64,000 nucleotides of DNA from contig CM060978.1 in assembly GCA_030765065.1 (NCBI GenBank), positions 216,833,498-216,897,497 on the forward strand, read 5' to 3'. This DNA is from Deroplatys truncata (lineage: Eukaryota; Arthropoda; Insecta; Mantodea; Mantidae). Shown here piece by piece: positions 35,371 through 46,640 of the stretch (positions are counted from its first letter, which is position 1; the number at the start of each line of letters is the position of its first letter). The position numbers were made by a program, and so were the translations under genes. The notes under the pieces were generated by a model. The model saw nothing but the letters and a program-made list of their open reading frames with translations, ran no database searches and was not told the origin of the DNA.

Positions 35371-37155
35371 TAGTCAGTGTAAGTAAATGGACAAGCACTC
35401 CAGCTATTGATATTCTATAACAGACTTACATCGCACTGCATCATTTTTGCTGAAACGACCTCGAAAGAGAAATGTTTACCTGCCGGTCAAGAAGTAATAA
35501 CGGAATTATGGAAGTAATTATGACTACAAATCTCTCAACTTCCTGCGGAACTTATAACAACAAAATAATTACAGGCGTGTCTTCCTGGAAGTCAGTTCAG
35601 ACACGCCTACGATTTGCGTCTTAAAAGCTACATGTCAGATTCCAGAATTATATACCTACTCGAGTAAAAGAAGAAAGTGGCGCGGTGAGAATTGGCACTG
35701 CTTGTTAGGCCCTCCTAGATGTCGTTGTAGGAACAAGGGCGGCATGTGTGTGTGTCATATTTTCTAGCCCATTAGCGTCTCGTTCTTGTTTTCCAAACCT
35801 GCCCCTTCGTGAAAGTGCTATTTCAAGGCGGAGCTAATACCTGAAAAGAAAGAGTTATCGAGAGGAAGTTGATTTGCATACCAGGGGTGGAGTCAAAGGT
35901 AGAGCTCTTCGGAAGCTCGGAATGTTTTCAATTTGCTGAGTGGTTCCGGGAATAACTTCCACGAGTTTATTTCATGAAACAGTCCAGAAACTTAAGAGCA
36001 TTTAGAAAGTGTAAATCAGTTTACAAAATACCGGATGGGAAGCCGAAACGAAACAGTGTACACTCCTACATGGCTGATAATGTATCGTACACCAACAGAA
36101 GAAAAGGTATGCACCTTCGACGAACCATTTTCTTGCTTAACTTACATTATGTGTCTCTGAAACACACACTTAAGCCTTCCAAATATTTATCGTGTACTCC
36201 TAATAAAAAATTACATACTTTTAAATCTTTTCCCAGACTAATCAAATTGGTCATTCCATATTTTGTATTGTCGTTCAATGTTTCTACTTCCAGTAGGAAT
36301 GTGAAACATATCTCGCTTTATATATCCTGAAAGATGCGTTCTTAGAATACGAAGTTTTCATTTCTTTTGATACTTCTATGTTTCTCTAATATTTTAGATG
36401 TAGGTTTAGCTGTCCTCTCCTCATTCCTGAGAACAGCTAAACTATCTGATGCTTTTATTTCAAGTAGGAACTTGCAAAGGATGTATCTAAATCCAAGAAT
36501 TCTGAATCAATTCAAAATATAGTTACTGTAAAGGATATGTCTAATCTGAAAAATTCTGAACCAATTAAACATATAGTTGGGATACATACTATTTGTTATA
36601 AAAGCAATGGCATTTGTAACATCATTGGTGGAGGAATGCAACAATAACACTACAACATTGAAATTTTGTTTCGATTCCTGCTATATCGATTCTTTGGCTT
36701 ATTGCGTTCTGAACTCCCTCTCTTAGACCAAGAACACATGAACTCTGGGTAATGTCTTTATTAGTAAGAGCCAGAGTTTTGCACGAAAAATGACCAGATC
36801 TTTCTAGACCTAGAAATTTGAATTCCTCTGTTTCAGTTAATCTTTTTATTATGAACACTTACCATTAAATGATTTCGGTCATCGAAAGCCTGCTTGTTCT
36901 TCAACCAAAGTGATATTTTATTATCTTTTTATGTGTTTTGACACTAGAATAACAAAACCTACAAGAAGCTACGTATTCTATACCAGAGGTAAAATATCTA
37001 TTAACCAGAGTTATTAATTAGTTGGAACTTCTATTCAAGACACAAGAGAATTAATTGATAATTTATGATAAACCTGACTGTCGACTCAAGCTAACTGCTC
37101 TTGTGTGCACAATTATCGTGATAGTGTTTTGTTTCTAGAAACTCGTCTCCTTTTT
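35371..37155. other. unassigned 1.8-kb stretch with a small tandem duplication
   Basis: No gene was recognised. The 118-codon frame at 35974-36330 has no familiar motif or codon signature. At about 36478-36590 two diverged copies of a 54-bp unit lie in tandem (AATTCTGAATCAATT and AATTCTGAACCAATT). Confidence 0.4.
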
Positions 37156-38048
37156 ATTTTCCCTACTGCTTATCCATAATAGATTGCAGAGGAAGTACAT
37201 ATGTATTCCATCCAAAAAATCGATGCCAAGATTTCACCGGAAATACGTTTTGAGACTCCTGAATCCAAAAAGGTAATCTTTAGAAAAAGGTCTGCGTACA
37301 ACTGCGCAGGCGCGCGTGTGCGAACGGCATAACTCAAAAATGAAAAGTCGGTTAAATACCAAACTTGGTATTTAAGTTCAGCATCTTACAAGGATGCCAG
37401 ACGAAGATTTTCAAGGAAATCCCTCTACTCCAAACTACCCTTTACTTGGAAAACTCTTCAAAAAAATTTATTTTCTTAAAAATGGCTCTACAAGTTTAAT
37501 TAAAATGCCTATTTTTAATATAATGTTCACGACAAATAAAATGTGTATTTGAATTTTTGGGAGTGGCCTATAAAGTCCTCTTCATTCTGAATGACTTCTG
37601 TACAACTGGTAAACCGTAAGACATAGACAAAATCTTACTAAAAAAAAATTATAGGTCACGTTAAAGCACACAATTTACGTCAAATAAACTTTATTGTTGT
37701 GAAGTTAACCATTTCCGGGATATTCCTCGTTATTGCTTTGAATTTTCAAATACTTACACTTTTCTCAAACAGTAAGTCGTTATTCTTTTCTCTCTGTCTG
37801 TCCGTCTCTCTGTCTCTGTCTCTCTCTCTCTCTCTCTCGTGGTCATACAAAGAGCATGGTATTTAAAAGACATCACATAGCGACACACTCTATAAAAATC
37901 TGATCATCGCTTCTACTGTAACGTACAAGAAATGTTTAAATGTGAATTGAAAGTTCATTTGGACTAACTAGAAGTAGTTAGAATAATAAGCTTTTATACG
38001 AATAGTCTGTAGAAGAGTAAGTCGAGAAAGTCATGTGACCGTGATGAA
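37156..38048 (-). mobile_element. HINE-like element, subfamily B, nearly full length
   Basis: Plus-strand reading starts TTTTCCCTACTGCTTATCC. It keeps GATTTCACCGGAAATACG and ACTTGGTATTTAAGTTC, carries a GC-rich degenerate tract (GCGCAGGCGCGCGTGTGCG, 37304-37322) where other copies have GT, and ends GAGAAAGTCATGTGACCGTGATG. A (TC)n run at 37790-37838 is an added microsatellite. Confidence 0.8.
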
Positions 38049-38699
38049 AAGGTGGGATATATACTTTTTCTTTCTTTCTTCAAAATGTGTGCATTTGATC
38101 AATGGAGACTTCAACATATTTTATGTCTGATTTTTTTTTTTTTGAACTCAGCGAATCACCATCTTCTTCGTCTGTAGCTGTTTCTTGTTACCATATGTTC
38201 ACATTATGAGTACTTCTATAACTATTGCATGAGCTCTTACTATCAGCATTAAACTAAGAAGAGCTGCCATCAGTTGGAGCGCTTAGTGATAGACGTTGGT
38301 TATCAATATACGTAGACGTGACGTTTGCTGCCAGACATACATAAGCACCTTTGACGTATTACGAAATACGTGTAATTTAAAAAAAAAAACGCAGTGTTTT
38401 AATGCGGACTGTAACGTAAGTATTAACATCACGTAAGACTTGAGGAAACGTTAGAGCTCTAGACCTCAGTTCTTTAGTTTTGATGTTATAAGAAACGAAG
38501 TATGATGGCACGCCGAGTGTGACGACTTTCCGATGCTGCCTGATTTCGCGCATGCGCGTGATTTTCTTTTTCTTTCTTTCTTTCTTAATGCCAATTTACT
38601 CCTTTGTTACTTCTTTTGATTGTATTGTATCTTCTGGCTGCATCTTCTTTAAGGGAGCTATGTTTTTATTGTAACATACAGATTATAGGAGTTTAATTA
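38049..38699. other. unassigned spacer
   Basis: Short TTTC runs near 38065 and 38568. No gene was recognised. Confidence 0.4.
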
Positions 38700-39294
38700 A
38701 AATGTTCCATGTAAAGGGGAATCTGAGGTGGGGATGTATATCTCGAGTTTGGTGTTTGTCCGACTGTTCGTTTCTGAGTTATGATGTTCGAACCTACTTA
38801 TTTTCTCAAATGGAATTCATTTTTTATTTTTTAGTCTTGGCTCTAACGATTTGGATTAAAATATCGTAAGTTTAAGATATTTTCATGACAAATGAAATGT
38901 ATATCTCGAATTTTCTGGGAATGTCTCCAAAAGTATTCTTCATTGTGAACAACTTTTGCATAACTGGTAAAACCATAAGAGATAGACAAAGGTTTACTAC
39001 ACAAAAAATGTAGATCGCGTCAAAGTACACAATTTATGTCATATACATATTTTTTTGAGTGAACCATTTTCGAGATATTGCTTGTTATTCCCTTAAATTT
39101 TTCAATACATATTTTCTCAAATGGGAATTCGTTATTCATTTTTTAGTCTTGGATATGCAAAGAGTATTAATCTGTGACAAAGAGAATTGTGCTGCACATA
39201 GCAACCAGCTATTAAGAGATATGTCTGTGCTTATATTGACCTTGCAAATACAAAACAAGGGGAACATAGTAGGCCTTAAGCGATAGTCAAATAT
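38700..39294. mobile_element. scrambled HINE-like copy
   Basis: Pieces in both orientations are joined. Forward 3' blocks come first (TGTTCCATGTAAAGGGG; TGTCCGACTGTTCGTTTC at 38757-38780). Reverse head blocks follow (TATTTTCTCAAATGG near 38800). A long reverse stretch then runs from CTCTAACGATTTGG to CAAATATT, where the next copy begins. Confidence 0.75.
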
Positions 39295-40172
39295 TACTTT
39301 CTCTACTACGTATAGTAAGTAGGGGAAGTATTGCATTCCACCCAAAAATTCGATAGCGAGATTTCACCGGAAATACATGTTTTGAGAGGTGCACTGAATG
39401 CATATAAAGCATTTTTGGAAACATGTCCGTGTGTGTGTGTCTGTGTGTGTGTGTGTGTGTGTGTGTTTGTCTGTGTCTGTGAACAGCATAACTCAGAAAC
39501 GAACAGTCTGATAAACACCAAACTTGGCATTTAGGTTCAGTATCTTCCAGAGATGCGACACGAAGGTTTTCAAGAAAATCCCCCACCCCAGATTACCCTT
39601 TACATGGAACATTTTTCGAAAATGTTAATTTTCTCAAAAATGGCTCTAACGATTTTGATTAAAATATCATATCTTTAAGATACTTTCATGACAAATAAAA
39701 TGTATATCTTGAATTTTCTGGGAATGTCTCCAAAAGTATTCTTCATTGTGAACGGCTTTTGCATAACTGGTAAATCATAGGAGATAGACAAAAGTTTACT
39801 ACAAAAAATGTAGATCGCGTTAAAATACATAATTTATGTCATATACATTTGTTTTGTTGAGTGAACCATTTTCGAGATATTGCTTGTTATTCTCTTAAAT
39901 TTTCCAATACTTATACTTTTTCTCAAATGGGAATTCGTTATTCATTTTTTTTATATGCAAAGAGAATGGAATGCTTCACATAGCAATCAGCTCTTAAAAC
40001 ATTTGATTATCGCTTAAAGCCTATCATATTTCCCTTGCACCTACAAGAAAATTAGCAATAAGATAGTTTCTGCAAATGTTTATCTCAATTATTATGAAGC
40101 ATATGGAGAATAAGCGTTTGTAAGAATAGTCTGTACAAGAGTAGAAAAAGTCATGTGAGTGGAACACATCAG
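39295..40172 (-). mobile_element. HINE-like element, subfamily A, full length
   Basis: Plus-strand reading: TACTTTCTCTACTACG start, GT tract 39430-39466, AGTAGAAAAAGTCATG...ACATCAG end before a T-run. It was inserted into the scrambled copy on its left. Confidence 0.93.
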
Positions 40173-41140
40173 TTTTTTTTAAATGATTGCTACTGCTGAA
40201 ATAATATCTTGAGGCATTTTAGGGCTCAAATCGCTTTTCTGTTGCTAGGTTTAGGTGCTAAAGCGCTTCAAAGTTTCTGAGGTAGTCGAGGTGTGCGTGC
40301 GTGTGCGTGCATGATCTCACTCCTAAAAATACGAACCTTGACCCCCAAAATGTTTCATATAATTGCAACACTGTTGCTCTGTGAAATGGTATTTATTTCG
40401 TAGGAGTTGGATATAAACTGATTGGGCTGTAATCGTTTGAAGTTACCCCTGTTTTCATAACGCCGTAATAAACAATGTAGATGGCCTTAAGGTGCACGAG
40501 TTCAAAGATGATAAGCTGTAAAAAACTTAAATTATAACAATTTCATACATAATAATAGCTTAATAATCGTTACGATTCCGCAGTTAGACTGAATGGATTT
40601 GCATATGAGCGAGTATGAACTAGGGATCAGCACTGTAACTTTATCCTTTTTGCAGTTATACCGATGCTTGTTACGGTTATTCTCTCCCAGCAGGTACTCG
40701 GGATTGTCTTCCATAAGGTTCAGTCATAAACTTCAACCCAGCTGCTTTAGGAGTTATTATTTCTAATCTTTATTGCCTGATCTTCCTACCATAAAATAAC
40801 TGATATAATGTTCTGTAGAATTGTATTGAAGTCCTTAAGCTTATTTTGTTATAGCCCTGCGTATATGAATTCAAATGCTAGTAAATTCCTTTTCCCTGTT
40901 GATAGTCTGCAGTCGCACTAACTGAATATCCTTAAACGCTGTATTTTTAAAAATATTTTCCAGTTGTTGATAATGGGACCTTACCAGCAGAAGAGGATGG
41001 TATCTTAAGGGTCGTGCTAATGAGGCTAAATGACAACGGTGAGGATTAAAGGATAAAATAAAATGAAAATGCCAGGATATGGTTATAAATATAAGTAAAT
41101 AAGAATTTGAGATGAAGTAGTTCAGTAAGAGGTCACTTGC
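40173..41140. other. unassigned spacer
   Basis: About 1 kb without recognised genes or repeats. Confidence 0.4.
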
Positions 41141-41144
41141 AGAC

Positions 41145-41580
41145 ATTTTAGTTGCACTCTATAAGTCAACATGAGCTCTTGTCAAGAACTCAGAAGCTGG
41201 CAATGGCAAAGAAGGTTTTTAATAGTAACATAAGCATCTTCTGAGAAGCCTTGAAGAAAGATCTAAGACACAGATTAATCAAATGAGTTTTGCCGAGAGT
41301 GGCATTGTACGTGCAGGAACGTTGATGTTTCAATGAAGTGATGCGAACAATTGAATGCATTTAAAATGGATTCGGAAATGAATGGAACATGTAAAGTCGA
41401 CATACAAAATAAGCAGTGAAGTAGTTTTAATGAAATGAATAATGAAATTGGCTAGGATACTTAATGGGAAAAAATTGGTTGGTAAGAGATACACTGGAAG
41501 GAAAGGTGAAACAGTCATTTGTGGAAACGAAGATAAAATTGGGAAAGAGGGAAAAGTGGAAGAGAATGGTCTACATAAGA
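41145..41580 (+). pseudogene. non-LTR ORF2 C-terminus fragment
   Basis: Plus strand, across frames: MAKKVFNSNIS near 41203, then LKKDLRHRLIK and VALYVQE (canonical LYGAE), IECI, and NWLGYLMGKNWLVRDTLEGKV (canonical NWLGH...LL.D.LEG) near 41448-41510. This is the familiar tail after the RT domain of a common insect non-LTR ORF2 family. The RT core is missing, and the 3' side is cut by the HINE-like copy starting at 41587. Confidence 0.78.
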
Positions 41581-41586
41581 AAAAAA

Positions 41587-42535
41587 TCTGATGTGTTACA
41601 CTCACATGACTTTCTTACCCTTGTACAAACTATTTTTACAAACTCTTACTCTCCATCTATTTCATATTAATCGAGATAAACATTTGCAGAAACGATCTTT
41701 TGACATGCAAACAGAATTACATTTTACACAAAGCGACCAGTTCTAAAAATGTTTGACTATCGCTTAAGGCGTACTATGTTCCCCTTGTTTTGTATTTGCA
41801 AGGGCAATATAGAAATACAGTAGCCTGTATAGACATATCTGTTAATAGCTGGTTGCTATGTGCAGTACCATTCTCTTTGCCACAGATTAATACTCTTTAC
41901 ATATCCAAGACAAAAAAAAATGAATAACGAATTCCCATTTGAGAGAAAAGTAATGAAACTTTTAAGGGAATAACAAGCAATACCTCGAAAATGGTTCACT
42001 CAAAAAAATGTATGTTACATAAATTGGGTATTTTAACGCGATCTACATTTTTTGTGTCGTAAAATTTTGTCTATCTCTTATGGTTTACCAGTTATGCAAA
42101 AGTCGTTCACAATGAAGAATACTTTTGGAGACATTCCCAGAAAACTCGAGATATACATTTCATTCGTCATGAAAATATCCTAAACATATGATATTTTAAT
42201 CAAAATCGCTAGAGCCATTTTTGAGAAAATTAAAATTTTCGAAAAATGTTTCATGTAAAGGGTAATCTGGAGTGGGGGGATTTTCTTGAAAACCTTCGTG
42301 TCGCATCTCTGGAAGATACTGAACTTAAATACCAAGTTTGGTGTTTATCCGACTGTTCGTTTCTGAGTTATGCTGTTCACAGACACACACACACACACAC
42401 ACACGGACATGTTTCCAAAAATGCTTTTTTTGGATTCAGGGGTCTCAAAACATATATTCCAGGTGAAATCTCGGTATCGAATTTTTGGGTGGAATACAAT
42501 AGTTCCCCTACTTACAATACGTAGCAGAGAAAGTA
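41587..42535 (+). mobile_element. HINE-like element, long-head type, full length
   Basis: TCTGATGTGTTACACTC start after an A-run, long head, pure (CA)n at 42381-42403, end hairpin and AGAGAAAGTA. It interrupts or abuts the ORF2 fragment at 41145-41580. Confidence 0.94.
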
Positions 42536-43228
42536 AAAATTATTGAGTTATTGCTTAGCTCGTTTGTTTATTTATCCTCGGTGCATTTTCTTTAAACGCA
42601 ATGTACTAAACATTATTTATTATGCATTTATGGCATTTTTCAACAATGTTTTCCCTATGGGAATAGGCATATTGCCTGTGAGTAGTGATAACATAAATGG
42701 TGTATATCTTGTCAATAACTTCACGTACGCTTGCTCGACAGAAATGATCTAAAAAGGTGGAATCATGATGGTATTTTCTAAACCTGAATATCGTTCTAAA
42801 AATAGTATTAACACTTACTCTTTCTATTATTATTTAATTTAATGCATTTGCACATACAGCTTTACATATGGGAACGACTTTTCCTGCAGTTAGTTTTGTT
42901 TACTAGCTATAAATAAAGAGTTTTTGAGAAGCTACAACTTAACAGAAAGCTGACAGTCAAGTGCAACAAGATTATTTCGATAAACTTCTTACAGTGATAG
43001 ATGGCTGTGAATTGTTGGAATCGAAACTACTCGCAGATTGGATTTGTCAATATCAAAATTTTAGCATGTGAACGAATAATCTTAAGCAACTTGTGCTTCC
43101 AGTAAGCTTTGTCCTCGTCATCATAATTAATTTATTACAATTGCACAACTTAAAAGTATCCGAAGGATATTTATTGGATTGTATTGTCTGTCTATAAGCT
43201 AAATAGTAAGGCATGCCACTTCTTATTT
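42536..43228. other. unassigned spacer
   Basis: AT-rich DNA with no recognised feature. Confidence 0.4.
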
Positions 43229-44692
43229 CTGTGGGTATGTCACAAACTTTTAGAGGTGATAGAGGACACAATTATGAACAACTTTCATATAGGAACCCAT
43301 GTCCGGAAATGCTTCATAATGATAATAATTGACCTAAACCTTTAAATTTTTATTAAAAACTTGTATTTATTGAATACACTTGAAGATCATAACACTCACA
43401 ACAATACAATTAAAATACCGACACACAATACAAGAACTGTTGAAAATGCCCTCCACTAGCCTCAATACAAGCATTGCAACGCCGCTCCATCAACTGTTGC
43501 ACTCCCTCAAAATTCCTGGCATGTTCCTGACTGTGTCACCGGAATTAGTATCCTTGCTATTAGGTCCTCTTCTGAAACGATAGGTGTGTCATAAACAAGG
43601 GTTTTAAGAAGACCCTACAGGAATAAATCTATTCGTCTCAGGAAAACTGGCAGGCCTCTTCCGATCCACCTCGCCGGAAAGCGTTCATGGAGAAGACTGT
43701 GGACATCCCCGGAAAAGTGAGCAGGTGCACCATCATGCTGCTACTACTTGCGCTGACGAAGATCATCCTCCATCAGCTCAGGTATCACAATCAGATCAAG
43801 CAAGTTGTGATAGGTTTGTCCATTTAAACGAGCTGGCAGTAGAATGGCTCTATGACGTGATCATACCAGCCCGCACGTTGACTGAAATTGCTGTTGATAG
43901 CTTTTAATGATGTGAAAGTGTGAGTTTTCTTGAGCCCAGAGATGGCTATTCCTGGTGAAGCATGGTTCATCAGAAAATAACACAATGCTTATAAAATCAG
44001 GTTGTTGAATACACTTTTGCAAAAACCACTGACAGAATTCCACTCAAGGATGATAATCAGCTGTACTCGGTGTCTGGACTTTCTGACCATGAAATGGGTA
44101 CAGACATTGTTCGAGTAGAGCTCTCCACATTAAAGATTGCGAAGAACCCATAATGTTTTCAATCTCTCCAGTACTCAAATGCAGCTGCTCACTTACAAGA
44201 TTCAACAAATGTTCCTCGAATTGAGAAGTTCTGCGTGTTCTTTTTGCACTATGTTCATTTAAGTTTGCTCGCAGGCTTCTGTTTCTTGCAAACGTCGGCG
44301 AATCTCATTGGCTGCTTGGTACCATAAGAGATATGTCAACCATTGAAGGTTTTCTTCCATTACAGTCTGCTTTTCTATAAATTAAGTGCATATCATAAAG
44401 TTCTCTTAATGTGAATCTTTCAATCATTACAACAATGTTAACATACCAACATGTAAACATCACTATGGCAACATCTTGGCCTACATTAAAGAAAATACTA
44501 CGATTTACTAGACCCTTAATCACTTTATAATGAAAAGCTTCACTCTAGCAGTCTGTTACAGACAGCATTCTGAACACACACTAATGCTCTTATTTACCAA
44601 ACGAGACATTTCCGGACATGGGTTTCTATATGAAAGTTATTCATAACTATCTCCTCTACCATCCCTAAAAGCTTGTAACAAATCACCCCGTA
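43229..44692 (-). mobile_element. mariner-like element with about 80-bp inverted repeats
   Basis: A long imperfect inverted repeat pairs 43229-43312 with 44602-44692. The best shared core is CATTTCCGGACATGGGTT at 44607 and its inverse at 43294-43311. The outermost bases are diverged and a TA duplication is not clear. A transposase pseudogene fills the interior, so this is an almost complete element of about 1.46 kb. Confidence 0.85.
43420..44427 (-). pseudogene. mariner-like transposase with DUF4817-type N-terminus, broken
   Basis: It starts MIERFTLRELYDMHLIYRKADCNG, matching the DUF4817 region of insect Tc1/mariner-like proteins. Helix-turn-helix remnants follow (SLMWRALLEQCLYPFHGQKVQ), then FCQWFLQKC, VLFSDEPCFTRN (first Asp), a QHDGAPAHFSGD block (second Asp, 43720-43745), FPARWIGR and a PGIFEG/RC.ACIEA-type C-terminus near 43450-43520. 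The stretch that should carry the third acidic residue is deleted or scrambled around 43560-43660. Stops and frameshifts are abundant. Confidence 0.87.
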
Positions 44693-45540
44693 TAGTTCAT
44701 CTCAAGGAAGTTGCATATATATGTTTGCTAATTTATACTTGGTGGAAGGGAACCTATTACATTCCTGCTACGGTGGGAGCGTGAGGAACAATTATAACAT
44801 TTTGTTGCATTATCAGCTGTTTGCGAAAAAATCCATTTTTACAACATTGTGGTTAATAATTCCATTAGAATATGTACGTATAATGTTTCGTTCCTTCTTT
44901 GAAGGATAACGTAAAATGGGCTATTTACGAATAGTGGTGTTAAGAGATTTCCTCAATGTGCAGATGCCGAATAGTCACCTAGAAGTGAAAACTGCAATTT
45001 TCGCTTGGCGCCAACAGCAAACACGGATAACACAGTCAATTAGTGTACTTAAGTCTGGCAGCCTGAGTACAGATAGGGCGAATACAGATTTGGTTACGTG
45101 CCTCCAAAGCAAAATAAATGTACGTTGATGACACAAAAGATACTACCTGTCTGATGAAAGAGTGCAGTTTTCAGGCAAGGTCGCTAGTGGGCCATGGCTA
45201 GCTTTAGACAGGAGAGATAACGCCCGAACGAGAGTACAACACATATTGCACACTGAGAATAGTGACGTATGTTTCAATTATGTTTCTGCGCCAGCATCCT
45301 GGTGTCTCTTTTGAACGTATTCTTCAGACAGGTAGTACTTCTGTCCTCACCCACTTGGGCCATGCCTTTATCATCAGTTCTCTTCAACCACCTCGAGAAG
45401 CACACCTAACTGTTTTAGCTAGCTCTACGACTTACCTTACTTGAATTGGAAGGTACCCACGGTGATTATAACACGAGATATCATAATTTGCAAACAGTGG
45501 GCACTTTGACATTTTATTTATGGGGGAGCGACACACAACA
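44693..45540. other. unassigned spacer
   Basis: No recognised gene. Frames at 44916-45128 and 45262-45444 have no family motif I can name. Confidence 0.4.
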
Positions 45541-45544
45541 GCTA

Positions 45545-46027
45545 CAACAGCCCCCTTATATCACCAGAGATTTCCCACCCAGCTCTCAAGAATCGTTGAA
45601 CGAACAGCACAGAGGTTTTGAATATAACGAACCTGCAACCAACCAGCTTATGGAGGAGTTCGATCAAGGAATATTGCTGAAGCTGAGGAAGCGATTTTAA
45701 ATGTTATAGCTGAAGATTCCAGCAGCAGTAACTCTTGAAATGGCTCGGATGGTAAGCGTCTCCCATATTGGCCTTAGAAAATTAAAAGAACAGTTGCTGC
45801 GATCCAGTGGGTTCAGTGTCTTACGAAACAGATCACGTCCACAGATTTACGTTTGCCAATTGGTTCCTGGAACAAAATGCAGATTTTCCAAAAAATAATC
45901 TTAGCAACAGACGAGGCCATCTACATGAAGAAAGGAACTGTGATCTTCCACAACACCCGCACCTGGCCGAAGAGTATCCTCACAACAAACGACAGTATCA
46001 TATTTTTCAAGCCGTTTGCTGTAAATG
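45545..46027 (+). pseudogene. mariner-like (DUF4817-type) transposase fragment
   Basis: Plus strand, across frames: QESLNEQHRGFEYNEP near 45588, then AEEAILNVIAEDSSSSNS (45679-45733), MARMVSVSHIGLRKLKEQLL (a helix-turn-helix remnant), FANWFLEQNADF, and ILATDEAIYMKKGTVIFHNT (first acidic residue region) near 45897. It ends at FKPFAVNGPG, where a SINE fragment begins. It is related to, but distinct from, the 43-44 kb element and is on the opposite strand. Confidence 0.75.
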
Positions 46028-46032
46028 GACCA

Positions 46033-46160
46033 GGTAAAAGAACCTCAAGCCTGATAAAGAGGCCTCAGAGCAAGCGTTTCCAGTCTTTCGCGTCCTATGT
46101 AGAATGGCAAGCTAAGAACCTAGCAGTTAAAAGACCGTCCATAAATAAAAACATAATTGA
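46033..46160 (+). repeat. SINE family A, 5'-truncated copy
   Basis: Matches the last 125 bp of the full copy at 46349: GTAAAAGAACCTCAAGC, GCCTCAGAGCAA, ATAGAATGG-like block, end CCATAAATAAA. It separates the mariner fragment from the retrotransposon on the right. Confidence 0.85.
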
Positions 46161-46348
46161 ATTTCCACATAGTTGGTTCTCTTAGATACATCGGTGTAGA
46201 TCAAAATTCAGTCTGTAACCTGACAAAAATTCTAAAACAACAAGTGCGGATTCTAAAAGCAGGCATCGCACTTCCGGTGTGCCGTCATCTCAAGATCCAC
46301 GTGAGATCGCACGTAACCAAGGGGTATACCCTCTCCCCCTTAGGGGAG

Positions 46349-46640
46349 TCGTCCTCCGTGGTATAGTGGTTACCATGCTACCCTCTAGTTCCCGAGGTCG
46401 CGGGTTCAAACCCGGTGGCGGGCAATGGATTTTTTCGGGCGTAAAAATCCTTATCATGGCTTCCTTCGGAAGGGAAGTAAAGCCGGCGGTCCCGTGTCGT
46501 CGATTTACAGCACGTAAAAGAACCTCAAGCTGATAAAGGAGCCTCTGACCAAAATTTCCGGACTTTCACGCTCAATATAGAATGGGACGCTAAGGGCCAC
46601 AGCAATTAAAGGGCGCCCATAAATAAAACTCAATTTAATT
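46349..46640 (+). repeat. SINE family A, full-length copy
   Basis: tRNA-derived head: 7-nt acceptor-like TCCTCCG, A box TGGTATAGTGG, B box GGTTCAAACC, then GGTGGCGGGC. The body has CCTTCGGAAGG near 46463-46473 and CCCGTGTCGT; the 3' end is CCATAAATAAA. Imperfect target duplication: CTCCCCCTTAGGGGAG just left and CTCCCTTAGGAAG just right. It is inserted in the ORF2 tail of the retrotransposon (minus strand), which continues on both sides. Confidence 0.9.

Noticed and set aside
35974-36330. A 118-codon host gene
   Set aside because: No familiar motif, no supporting splice or promoter signal, and amino-acid content typical of chance ORFs in AT-rich DNA.
46349-46421. A functional tRNA gene
   Set aside because: A and B boxes and acceptor-like ends are present, but the anticodon arm does not pair well. 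The same unit recurs with a common body and target duplication, so it is a SINE head.
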